The position numbers and the translations under genes were made by a program. From NCBI RefSeq assembly GCF_963678635.1, contig NC_087067.1, positions 40,010,379 to 40,074,378 of the forward strand: DNA of 64,000 bases, in the 5' to 3' direction. Positions 55,500 through 64,000 of the stretch are shown piece by piece. Numbering within the stretch: the first letter of the stretch is position 1; every line of letters begins with the position of its first letter. Under the pieces are notes generated by a model. That model had not been told where the DNA came from. It did not search any database and saw only the letters and a program-made list of their open reading frames with translations. This stretch comes from Symsagittifera roscoffensis (lineage: Eukaryota > Xenacoelomorpha > Acoela > Convolutidae).

Positions 55500-57860
55500 A
55501 AAAAGTTATTGATCCATGTGGTGGGCAACGGGCAGGATTGCCTAAAATAGCCCTATCTGGACCCGGAAGAATTTTTAATTCCCTCCCTCTTGGTTAAACT
55601 TTTTTAAAAAATGTCTTTAATCTGTTAACTTTTTCTGCTCCAAAATTCCTTAACCGTGCAGGTTAAGGAAAACGTTCACAAGAACACAAATTTTTAAACC
55701 CTGAGAAACGTTCACAAAATCTATTGCGGGAAACATGAAATTTCTTATTTTTTGCATAAATCAGTTCACAAACAGTTTTGTGCAACGTATAAAGCAGCAA
55801 TATAAAGCATCCGTCTTGTACTGCTGTTTTTATTTCCAATTTTTGAGCGATTTAGTGACTATTTTTTAGTATGATTTTAGTGTGAAAATAAAATGGCCGA
55901 GCTGAAAGGAATTAAAATAGTTTACTGCTACTTCATTGGTTAAGTTTTCTTATTTTCTCTCATTTCTTCTTTTTCGAAGTTTTTAATGAAAAATGCATAC
56001 CTAATCTTAATACATAGGCCTTTGGAGAGGTACTACATCCGTGTATGAATTCTTCTAATAGAGTAGAATAAGTTTAGTTAATTTTGAATCAGATATTAAT
56101 TGTTTTAGTTTTTTTTTGTCTATTTTGAGACAGCTGAGCAAAATAGTCTGCACAAGCGAAGTAGTAATTGCGTGGCTTCTTGAGCATAAATGTACGGCGC
56201 AAAGGTCTTTGTGTATATCAATGCTCTCATTGTAATTTTTAAATAATTTTTTTAAATTAGATAGTTTCTTAATTTTATTGCCAGTAACTAATTTAGAGTC
56301 ATGAACGTAGTGAATACTCATATACGTTTTGGTGTTTTTTTTCACGAAATTGTTCAGGCTAAAAAATCCTAGAATTCTGCATCCTCAAACTTGAGTTTTG
56401 GCTGTTTGGCTTTGTTTTCAAGTTCAGCTTATTTCCTTCGTTAAAAGAGAGGCAAACTCCACTAACCGCAAAGTTAAACTGTTTCGAAGTTTGTTTTGAC
56501 AGCTAATTAAAAAACGGATATGTGAAATAAGCTAGGACGAAAACCTTCCTAAGACTTTAGAGACAAAATTGAGTTCATATCACGATACATTTCACATGAA
56601 GCTAATATGAAAATCAAGGATACTGTTGCATACTACTGTTTTCGCTGCTGAATTAAGGGTAGAAAACAAGTGATATCGCGGAGCTTATTATGTTCATGAG
56701 AAAAATAATGAACTCCATGAGATCGTTTTTAGACCGCGATAAATATTTAAATGCAACATGATTCTAGTATCGCGCTAAAATACAGGAGAAATAAAACAAG
56801 GTTTTTAAAATGTGTTCTATATGTTTTAAGTCATGTGTAACACATAGGCCATGTCATTAATTTGGCAACCCTGTGTTTATCTTCTTGGCTATAGTTTGAG
56901 TGAGTCTTTTGTGTATTACGGCACAAAAGTACTAAATTGATAATGGAGCTTCTGCTTCAATGAAATTCTTGTTTTTTTTTTAATTCGAGAAGATGTAATA
57001 CCTGAAAATCAGATTCGAGAACTATTATGGAATTTTCAAATTAACACAAATATCAGTTTTGGGCTGTGTAACAGAAAAGACTCGTTTTAGCCTCTCTTCA
57101 GATATATGGTGGTGTGGATCAGAAGTGCCGGAGCATTTCACTTAAGACATCGGTTGCTACCCCAGATATTAATTGCAGTCTTTATCAGACTGAGAAGTTC
57201 TGTTTTGCGGAGGAGTCTAGCCTTATCCAAACTTGGAAAAAAGCAAATCACCTGGACTAAAAATTCTAGACAGGGACTACCAAGTGGTGTTTGTGGAATC
57301 GCAGCATCGGCTGCCTGGTTCACATGTTTGTATATCATCTTTTAGTCTGAGCTCATAGTTTAGAGTTACGCTTTCGATTTCAAAGAACATTAATTTGACA
57401 CCTGTCAACAATTCGAGGTCGATTCTGGCGTGTTTGTGTGTTCAAGTTAATTCCAGTAAATATTTGTGCTTATATGTGGTCCGTCGATAGTTGCAATTAT
57501 TTATAAGGGCATTACCACCGGTTAGTAGACTTTTTCTTTGGCTGTCAAATTTTTTTGTTCGTGATTCTTCGTCAGTTGGATTTTTTTTCAATTTAAGAAT
57601 TTTGAAGCAACCAAGTCAACCAAAACCGAAATACTGAGCCAAAAAACCTCCATCAATTTTCTCATTTATTCAGTTTAAACTTGACTAATGCCCCGTATAA
57701 ATTAACTAACACCCTATGAAAAGAGTTCATTGAATTGGTATTAAGCTCAGAGCGTGTTACAAAAGGCTTTGTCTGAAGGTTACGAGCTCTATATCAATCA
57801 GTTTACCTCGTATTTAGACTTGTGATTAAACTTGAGAGATCAAATGTCTTGTAATCGAGA
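55500..57860. other. Repeat-rich intergenic DNA
   Basis: Contains an inverted copy of the kinase 3' flank (55985-56065) and a direct copy of 40690-40780 (56410-56480). No gene supported. A - strand frame at 57138-57338 (LLRKTELLSLIKTAINIWG) may be a transposon scrap. Confidence 0.45.
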
Positions 57861-58119
57861 ACGAAACTTTTTTCCCGTAAACAAATTTGTAAAACAACAT
57901 TGAACTTGCTTTATTATTGAACCTTAACTTTCAGGATTCTCTCACTTGGTCTGGAGGAAACGCGGTTGACTTTAATCGCTAAGGTCTGAGTCTCGGCCGT
58001 AACTTAAATTCTTTTTTAAGCATGTAGAAAAAGAAAATTTTGGAAGAATTGATTTGTTTTTGTCTGCTTATGTTTTGTCGGCTTATTTGCCACAGCACGC
58101 ATTTTTCTTGTGTTGTAAG

Positions 58120-58810
58120 CAGGGAGCGGATAATAGTTGCTTTCAAAAAGGCAAAAAAGTTACTGAGAAGTTGCTCAAAATTGACTGGAAAAGTTGCTCA
58201 AAAATTTGGTAAAAACTTGCAGAAAAACGTTAAATTTACAACGTTTTGTTACAGTAGCAGAACATAAGTTGGCGTACAGTTTTCTCCGTCATTGCTTGTC
58301 TGATATCTGTGTGAACATGTGTGTATGCGCTGAAGTTGCGCTCGACCTCAACCGCCACAATTGGTGCATGAGTGCTACCCACCCTCTGATCGACAGTCCA
58401 TGACTTGATTATACTTCCATCAGGAATAGCAGTTCCATTGGCTACACATCGATTCTGCGCGTCAGTTGTTTCATCAATGCTTGCCCACAGGTTCTTGTCC
58501 ATAAGTTTTTCTTTCAAAGAATCAAACTTGGCCTTATAAATATCACCAAGATAGTTCTTCCGCAAAGTCGACTCATCGGGGGTTGACTTTTTCGTATACT
58601 TGAACAAGAAGTCTCTCAAAGCTGGGTTACTCAGTTTTTTGAAAGGAATATTGGCACTTACGAAAGCTGAGCACAGATCGGACGTGTACTCGTCTTTTCC
58701 GAAAAAGTTGATATTGTGAAGTTTATTGGAAAATAGATAGTTATAGGGAAAAACAACAGAAAAGTTGGAAATAGTTGTTTTTAGTTGCTAAAACTATTAT
58801 CCGCTCCCTG
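58120..58810 (-). mobile_element. Non-autonomous hAT element (691 bp), TSD GTTGTAAG
   Basis: Terminal inverted repeats CAGGGAGCGGATAATAGTT match perfectly at both ends (58120-58138 and 58792-58810), and an identical 8-bp duplication GTTGTAAG flanks it (58112-58119, 58811-58818). Inside, the - strand carries an internally deleted relative of the CGGBP1/hAT transposase at 8090-9493. All hAT criteria are met. Confidence 0.97.
58236..58742 (-). pseudogene. Internally deleted hAT transposase
   Basis: The - strand is open from about 58742 to 58236 in one frame. It reads NIPFKKLSNPALRDFL, LRKNYLGDIY, ASIDETTDAQNR (DETTD, first catalytic Asp region) and then jumps to TAIPDGSI and APIVAVEVERNFS, the C-terminal dimerisation signature. 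The large catalytic and insertion region between is gone, as is the BED finger. The protein could at most bind or interfere, not transpose. The fusion is in frame. Confidence 0.85.
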
Positions 58811-58850
58811 GTTGTAAGTAATTTTCATGTTGTTGCAACTGCTGTTAAAT

Positions 58851-60035
58851 TACTCCTGTACTTTGTAATTTTACTAATGCTGATTGTGTATATTTATCCT
58901 TTTTTTCCTTCGAAAGCTTTAATCGACCTAATGGTTTCAGCTCATGTTTTACTGGACCAGTCGATATATTTTGTGTCGTTTGAAGGGCGAAAGTTGACTA
59001 TTTTATGGTGTAGAAATTCAATTTTTTAAACTTAATTATTCCTAAACTTAAATTTACTGTAAGACAAATTCTTATGGCTTGTTTTTAATTTTCGACTCAA
59101 TGGGCGTCTGTGCACGCATTGTCAGCTTAGTGGCCGCTCGTTTTATACAAAAATTTATTAATGCTGGCGATTTTGTTAGTCGACTGTTTGTCTGAAATTC
59201 AGTTTTCCATTTTTTCGAGAAACATTTTTTCACCTATTTTTTTCTAATTCGCTTGTATGAGTCTTGATGACAATTTTTGAAGCTGAAGCTGTTCTTTTCC
59301 TGTAATTTATAAATATGCTAGCTCTGATTTTGTTAAACTTATTTTTCCCTTTTTCACCGTTTTTTGCTGAAGGTTTACTCGGCTATTATGGTTTCGGCAA
59401 ATATGACATCGGCTTGTTCATTTTATATGCGTCGTTTATAGGGCAAAATTGATTTTGTATGCTTTTTGTTTGTATCAGGAGGGGAAAATCTTCGAATGCA
59501 AAATTTTATAGTTCAAATTTTTCATGGTACTCTTGTTTTCGGTTCAAAGATTATGAATCCAAGTTTTGTCGGCAAAGATTGGGAATCCAAGTGTCGATAA
59601 ATATTTCTGAATGCTAATTTAACGCTCTCGTTCGTTTTTTCGGATTTTTTTTCTCAAATTGAGCATCATTCGAGTAATGTAGATGTTTTTGCCTTTTTTT
59701 GGAAAAAGGTTTCTCATGCCAATTTCATTGGTTATTATATCGCCAATCTATGAGCAAATTTGTGTTTGGCGTTGTTGTTTGTTCAAATCAACACATTAAT
59801 TCAATTGAAGATAACAATGAATGAGCCCTTTGTGAGCTAATATTATTTTTGTCAAATTTATCTTTAAATCAATCAGAGTAACGGTATAATTTGACAAGAT
59901 CGATTGGTTACTTATCTGCACGCGCAAACAAAACATCATTAGGTTTCAACTGATATCAAGTAATGAATCACCAAACGTAACCCTAATTAAGTCAAACATT
60001 GATATCTCGTTTAAGCCAAGTCTGCAGAAGTGAAA
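58851..60035. other. Upstream region of the RMDN-like gene
   Basis: No coding. 59212-59718 is repeated at 63493-64000. Short poly-T-rich stretches; no obvious TATA box near 60036. The start codon context is gaaaATGTCT. Confidence 0.5.
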
Positions 60036-60138
60036 ATGTCTGAAAATTCAACGGCAGTTGCTATTAAAGAAGCAGACGGCTACTATGATCAGAATGACTT
60101 CCAGAAAGTATACGACACCTTAGTGAAGCACAAATCCG
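60036..60138 (+). CDS. RMDN-like (regulator of microtubule dynamics) gene, exon 1
   Basis: Begins at ATG 60036 and ends at TCCG|GTAGGT with phase 1 (34 codons plus one base). It encodes MSENSTAVAIKEADGYYDQN and then DFQKVYDTLVKHKS, the N-terminal helix pair that opens the TPR-like repeat array of RMDN proteins (Ala-Asp-x-x-Tyr-x-x-x-Asp then a Leu/Tyr helix). The animal proteins associate with microtubules or mitochondria/ER contact sites; this short form lacks an N-terminal membrane anchor. Confidence 0.7.
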
Positions 60139-60376
60139 GTAGGTGACTAGTTATTGAACTAGAAACAGTGGGAAAAATGGGGACTCCAATTTCCATTCTA
60201 AAAAACGCAATTGAGCTGATATCTGTAAGAATCTAAAGAAAGTTTTCCCTACGTCAATCTTATTGAACAATATCTCTAAATTTTAGAGTGATTAGTTTTT
60301 AATGAATTTTCTATGCTTTTCCTTACCAGATTACAAAATTGTTCAAGTTGAAAAGTTTGCTCTTGTTCGTTGGCAG

Positions 60377-60540
60377 ATACCTCAAATTGCGAACTACAGT
60401 GGAAAATAGCGAGAGCTGCCAGAGATCTATCGTGTCTATCTTCTACTTCGAAAGAGAGGAAGAAGGAACTCACTTATGAGGGACTGGAGTGTGCCCAGAA
60501 TGCAGTGAACTCTGATGATAGTAATTTTTCAGCCCACAAG
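60377..60540 (+). CDS. RMDN-like gene, exon 2
   Basis: The acceptor TTGGCAG ends at 60376, and the first two bases complete an Asp codon with exon 1. It reads DTSNCELQWKIARAARDLSCLS, then STSKERKKELTYEGLECAQNAV, then SNFSAHK, and stops in phase 0 before GTTGGT. The series W(K/R)xARAxRDL, S..ERKKxLxYEGxExAxxAxxxxxxxFxAHK is the RMDN signature; in the family the next exon starts with Trp-Tyr. That exon does not follow within 3.4 kb: only tandem repeats, a gypsy fragment and a copied upstream region are seen. The gene either continues beyond the window or is broken. Confidence 0.82.
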
Positions 60541-60569
60541 GTTGGTTAGTTTAAAACAAAAGCTGAACA

Positions 60570-60854
60570 TTAAGTAATTATAATATTAAAGATGTTCGAA
60601 TACTGTTCGTTTAACCATTCATCGATTCTAAAAGGTTGACATTGTTTTGCCGAGGTAAATTCTGCGCCTAATAGAACTTTGAGAGACTGTTTCAAAGTGG
60701 GACAACGGTGCAATAATAAATCTAAGTTGTGCTTCATCTGGGCTTCTTTTTGCAGTCCTAATCGCACGATTAGATACACCTTATATTCGTGTAGTTCTGT
60801 GGATCTTAAACTAATTGGATTGTTCGAATCGGCGAGGAAGGTAAATTCTTTCAT
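60570..60854 (-). pseudogene. Unrecognised ORF overlapping the first 241-bp unit
   Basis: The longest version of the repeated - strand frame, 94 codons. After the shared part (STELHEYKVYLIVRLGLQ, LDLLLHRCPTLKQ) it continues with a unique VLLGAEFTSAKQCQPFRIDEWLNEQYSN before its stop. It looks like a real protein fragment that was captured and then amplified in shortened form in units 2-8. Family not recognised. Confidence 0.35.
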
Positions 60855-62572
60855 TGTTTATTATCAGTAAGGTGCTTTAATATTTCTGGCTTTCTTGCTG
60901 TGTTTGCACCTAATAGAACTTTGAGATCTGTTTCAAAGTGGGACAACGTTGCAATAGTAAATCTAAGTTGTGCTTCATCTGGGCTTCTTTTTGCAGTCCT
61001 AATCGCACGATTAGATACACCTTATATTCGTGTAATTCTGTGGATCTTAAACTAATTGGATTGTTTGAATCGGCGAGGAAGGTAAATTCTTTCATTGTTT
61101 ATTATCAGTAAGGTGCTTTAATATTTCTGGCTTTCTTGCTGTGTTTGCACCTAAAAGAACTTTGAGATCTGTTTCAAAGTGGGACAACGTTGCAATAGTA
61201 AATCTAAGTTGTTCTTTTTCTGGGCTTCTTTTTGCAGTCCCAATCGCACGATTAGATACACCTTAAGTGAGCGTAATTCGGCGGATCTTTAATTAATTGG
61301 ATTGTTTGAATCGGCGAGGAAGGTAAATTCTTTCATTGTTTGTTATCACTAAGGTGCTTTAAAATTTCTGGCTTTCTTGCTGTATTTGCACCTAATATAA
61401 CTTTGAGATCTGTTTCAAGGTGGGACAACGTTGCAATAGTAAATCTAAGTTGTGCTTCATCTGGGCTTCTTTTTGCAGTCCTAATCGCACGATTAGATAC
61501 ACCTTATATTCGTGTAGTTCTGTGGATCTTAAACGAATTGGGTTGTTTGAATCGGCGAGGAAGGTAAATTCTTTCATTGTTTATTATCAGTAAGGTGCTT
61601 TAATATTTCTGGCTTTCTTGCTGTATTTGCACCTAATAGAACTTTGAGATCTGTTTCAAAGTGGGACAACGTTGCAATAGTAAATCTAAGTTGTTCTTTT
61701 TCTGGGCTTCTTTTTGCAGTCCTAATCGCACGATTAGATACACCTTATATTCGTGTAATTCTGTGGATCTTAAACTAATTGGATTGTTTGAATCGGCGAG
61801 GAAGGTAAATTCTTTCATTGTTTATTATCAGTAAGGTGCTTTAATATTTCTGGCTTTCTTGCTGTGTTTGCACCTAAAAGAACTTTGAGATCTGTTTCAA
61901 AGTGGGACAACGTTGCAATAGTAAATCTAAGTTGTTCTTTTTCTGGGCTTCTTTTTGCAGTCCCAATCGCACGATTAGATACACCTTAAGTGAGCGTAAT
62001 TCGGCGGATCTTTAATTAATTGGATTGTTTGAATCGGCGAGGAAGGTAAATTCTTTCATTGTTTGTTATCACTAAGGTGCTTTAAAATTTCTGGCTTTCT
62101 TGCTGTATTTGCACCTAATATAACTTTGAGATCTGTTTCAAAGTGGGACAACGTTGCAATAGTAAATCTAAGTTGTGCTTCATCTGGGCTTCTTTTTGCA
62201 GTCCTAATCGCACGATTAGATACACCTTATATTCGTGTAGTTCTGTGGATCTTAAACGAATTGGGTTGTTTGAATCGGCGAGGAAGGTAAATTCTTTCAT
62301 TGTTTATTATCAGTAAGGTGCTTTAATATTTCTGGCTTTCTTGCTGTATTTGCACCTAATAGAACTTTGAGATCTGTTTCAAAGTGGGACAACGTTGCAA
62401 TAGTAAATCTAAGTTGTGCTTCATCTGGGCTTCTTTTTGCAGTCCTAATCGCACGATTAGATACACCTTATATTCGTGTAATTCTGTGGATCTTAAACTA
62501 ATTGGATTGTTTGAATCGGCGAGGAAGGTAAATTCTTTCATTGTTTATTATCAGTAAGGTGCTTTAATATTA
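60610..62572. repeat. Eight tandem 241-bp units with three-unit higher-order repeat
   Basis: The landmark GCACCTAAT(A/G)... starts at about 60664, 60906, 61147, 61388, 61629, 61870, 62111 and 62352, so the period is 241 (242 once). Units 3-4 match units 6-7 (offset 723) down to private variants such as 'ctaaaagaac', 'cccaatcgc' and 'cttaagtgagcg'. The - strand of most units is open for 61 codons (MKEFTFLADSNNP...), and in the first unit the frame extends to 94 codons (60570-60854). On the + strand every unit has TTTTTGCAG before, and GGCGAGGAAG|GTAAAT after, an 85-bp stretch that mimics an exon. Confidence 0.95.
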
Positions 62573-63492
62573 GAATCCTCCATCCGGTGTCACAAAGGCT
62601 GTCTTGTGTCGGTCTTCCTCGGCTACAGGCACTTGCCAATACCCATCGCCAGGTCGAGGGAAGAGAAGTACTTCTGCCCGTTAAGAGCATCGAACGTTTG
62701 ATGTATCTTCGGAATCGGAAATGCGTCCTTGACCGTTACATCATTCAGCTTCCGATAATCCACACAGAACCGCCAACTGCCGTCTTTCTTCGTTTGCAAG
62801 ACAATTGGTGCACTATAAGGGCTTTTTGAAGGTTGGATCACCCCTTTCTCCAGCATGCTCTTAACTTCGTCCCTGATGATCGGCATCTTTGCGGGAGATG
62901 TTCGATGGGGGGGATCTTGATAGGGCCCGAGTCTCCAGTATCAATCCGATGTGTCACCAATTTAGTTTGGCCAAGTTCGGCATCTGTCAAAGCGAACACA
63001 TCTCTATAAGTACTGATCAACTGTTTCAGCCGGTCCCTCTCCGTTCCTGTCACCTCGGGAGCTGCTAGTTCTAGAATCTTCTCTACATCTTCATCTAGAT
63101 GTCGTTTAGCCTGTACTTGAAAGTCCATCGACCCTTCCTCTTGCATTCCCTGCACCTCATGGTCCTGACTGACGGGGGGCCAACCTTCTACAACATTCCC
63201 CATTGCATATGATGACTCAACGTTTGACCCACCAAGAGGAGTGTGTGGTTCGGTTAAGGGGGTACTGTACGACGAGTTTACGTCCCAGTAATTATCGTCT
63301 TCTGGCGGGTGTTTAGGGTATGAGGTCACCTTCAATATTTCATATTGCAGGGGAAGTATAGATCCCTCTTTCCGTCCCGTCCAGAGGTTGTCACACTGGA
63401 AATCTAACGAGCATTCATGCTCCTTTAAAGACCGAAGTCCTATGATCATTTCCGCTTTCAGCTCAGAAACCACCAGGGCTTCGACCTCATCC
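62571..63492 (-). pseudogene. Gypsy pol fragment (copy of 48751-49672)
   Basis: 922 bp from the middle of the gypsy element (end of protease to start of RT) with only a handful of differences, including the same run of seven G at 62907-62913. No LTR, target duplication or poly-A is attached. The left edge abuts the last 241-bp unit, the right edge the copied upstream region. Confidence 0.95.
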
Positions 63493-64000
63493 ATTTTTTC
63501 GAGAAACATTTTTTCACCTATTTTTTTCTAATTCGCTTGTATGAGTCTTGATGACAATTTTTGAAGCTGAAGCTGTTCTTTTCCTGTAATTTATAAATAT
63601 GCTAGCTCTGATTTTGTTAAACTTATTTTTCCCTTTTTCACCGTTTTTTGCTGAAGGTTTACTCGGCTATTATGGTTTCGGCAAATATGACATCGGCTTG
63701 TTCATTTTATATGCGTCGTTTATAGGGCAAAATTGATTTTGTATGCTTTTTGTTTGTATCAGGAGGGTAAAATCTTCGAATGCAAAATTTTATAGTTCAA
63801 ATTTTTCATGGTAATCTTGTTTTCGGTTCAAAGATTATGAATCCAAGTTTTGTCGGCAAAGATTGGGAATCCAAGTGTCGATAAATATTTCTGAATGCTA
63901 ATTTAACGCTCTCGTTCGTTTTTTCGGATTTTTTTTCTCAAATTGAGCATCATTCGAGTAATGTAGATGTTTTTGCCTTTTTTTGGAAAAAGGTTTCTCA
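63493..64000 (+). repeat. Second copy of 59212-59718
   Basis: About 507 bp match the region upstream of the RMDN-like gene at an offset of 4,281 bp with very few changes, and the match runs off the window. 'ccattttttcgag' is shared at the junction. Confidence 0.95.

Larger units (their letters stand above)
57865..58850 (+). repeat. tRNA-like repeat family copy, split by a hAT insertion
   Basis: Begins with the 'cttttttcccgtaaacaa' block of the hairpin-led repeat. It continues through a tRNA-like stretch (57945-58005, 'gcggttgactttaatcgctaaggtctgagtctcggcc') and the core 'tttgtctgcttatgttttgtcggcttatttgccac'. It is interrupted at 58112-58818 and resumes with 'gttgtaagtaattttcatgttg', matching the uninterrupted copy at 38480-38500. 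Confidence 0.7.

Noticed and set aside
60679..62290. + strand ORFs of 63-75 codons in the 241-bp units
   Set aside because: They cross the exon-like borders and are antisense to the more constant - strand frame; counted as repeat by-products.

Overview
The window is nuclear DNA of an animal, most likely an invertebrate. It is AT-rich, genes are split by long GT-AG introns, and most of the sequence consists of transposable elements in several states of decay. No CRISPR array, operon or other prokaryotic structure is present. The species cannot be fixed from the sequence.

Three host genes are supported. (1) A complete ULK3-type Ser/Thr kinase gene on the + strand has three exons (25852-26287, 32669-33080, 39495-40494) encoding 615 residues. 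Its exon phases fit exactly. It has a kinase domain, an MIT-like helical region, an unusual basic/Ser-rich insert after the APE motif, and a C-terminal CSIQ that looks like a prenylation box. (2) The 3' end of an EGF-domain gene lies on the - strand (10615-10730, 10841-10960, probably 14399-14733). (3) The first two exons of an RMDN (regulator of microtubule dynamics)-like gene lie on the + strand (60036-60138, 60377-60540); the rest is not seen in the window.

Layout. 1-7085: G-poor, C-rich + strand DNA made of two kinds of kilobase tandem repeat carrying broken reading frames of unknown origin, then decayed coding DNA. 8000-9720: CGGBP1/hAT-like element. 10.6-14.7 kb: EGF gene. 15.8-17.3 kb: Ty1/copia and other retroelement remnants. 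18.4-22.5 kb and 23.1-25.6 kb: two Penelope-like elements (PLEs) on the - strand, each with a PHD-type zinc finger inside the reverse transcriptase, a GIY-YIG domain and hammerhead-like motifs. A LINE tail lies between them and a 493-bp hAT-type MITE splits the second. 25.8-40.5 kb: the kinase gene. Its first intron holds a LINE that lacks its endonuclease domain, degenerate tandem repeats and a 109-bp near-perfect palindrome. Its second intron is filled with tRNA-like modules, inverted repeats and a 2-kb tandem duplication. 41458-52669: a Ty3/gypsy element on the - strand with two ~1.32-kb LTRs and a 5-bp target duplication; it has gag, pol, an envelope-like region, an extra ORF before the 3' LTR and an internal duplication. 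52.7-60 kb: dispersed repeats, including a textbook 691-bp hAT derivative. 60.6-62.6 kb: eight 241-bp tandem units with three-unit higher-order structure. 62.57-63.49 kb: a blunt gypsy pol fragment. 63.49-64 kb: a second copy of the DNA upstream of the RMDN-like gene.

The strongest candidate for something new is the pair of PLEs whose RT palm is interrupted by a C4HC3 PHD finger between the catalytic motifs, together with the unrecognised 5' ORF of the first PLE.
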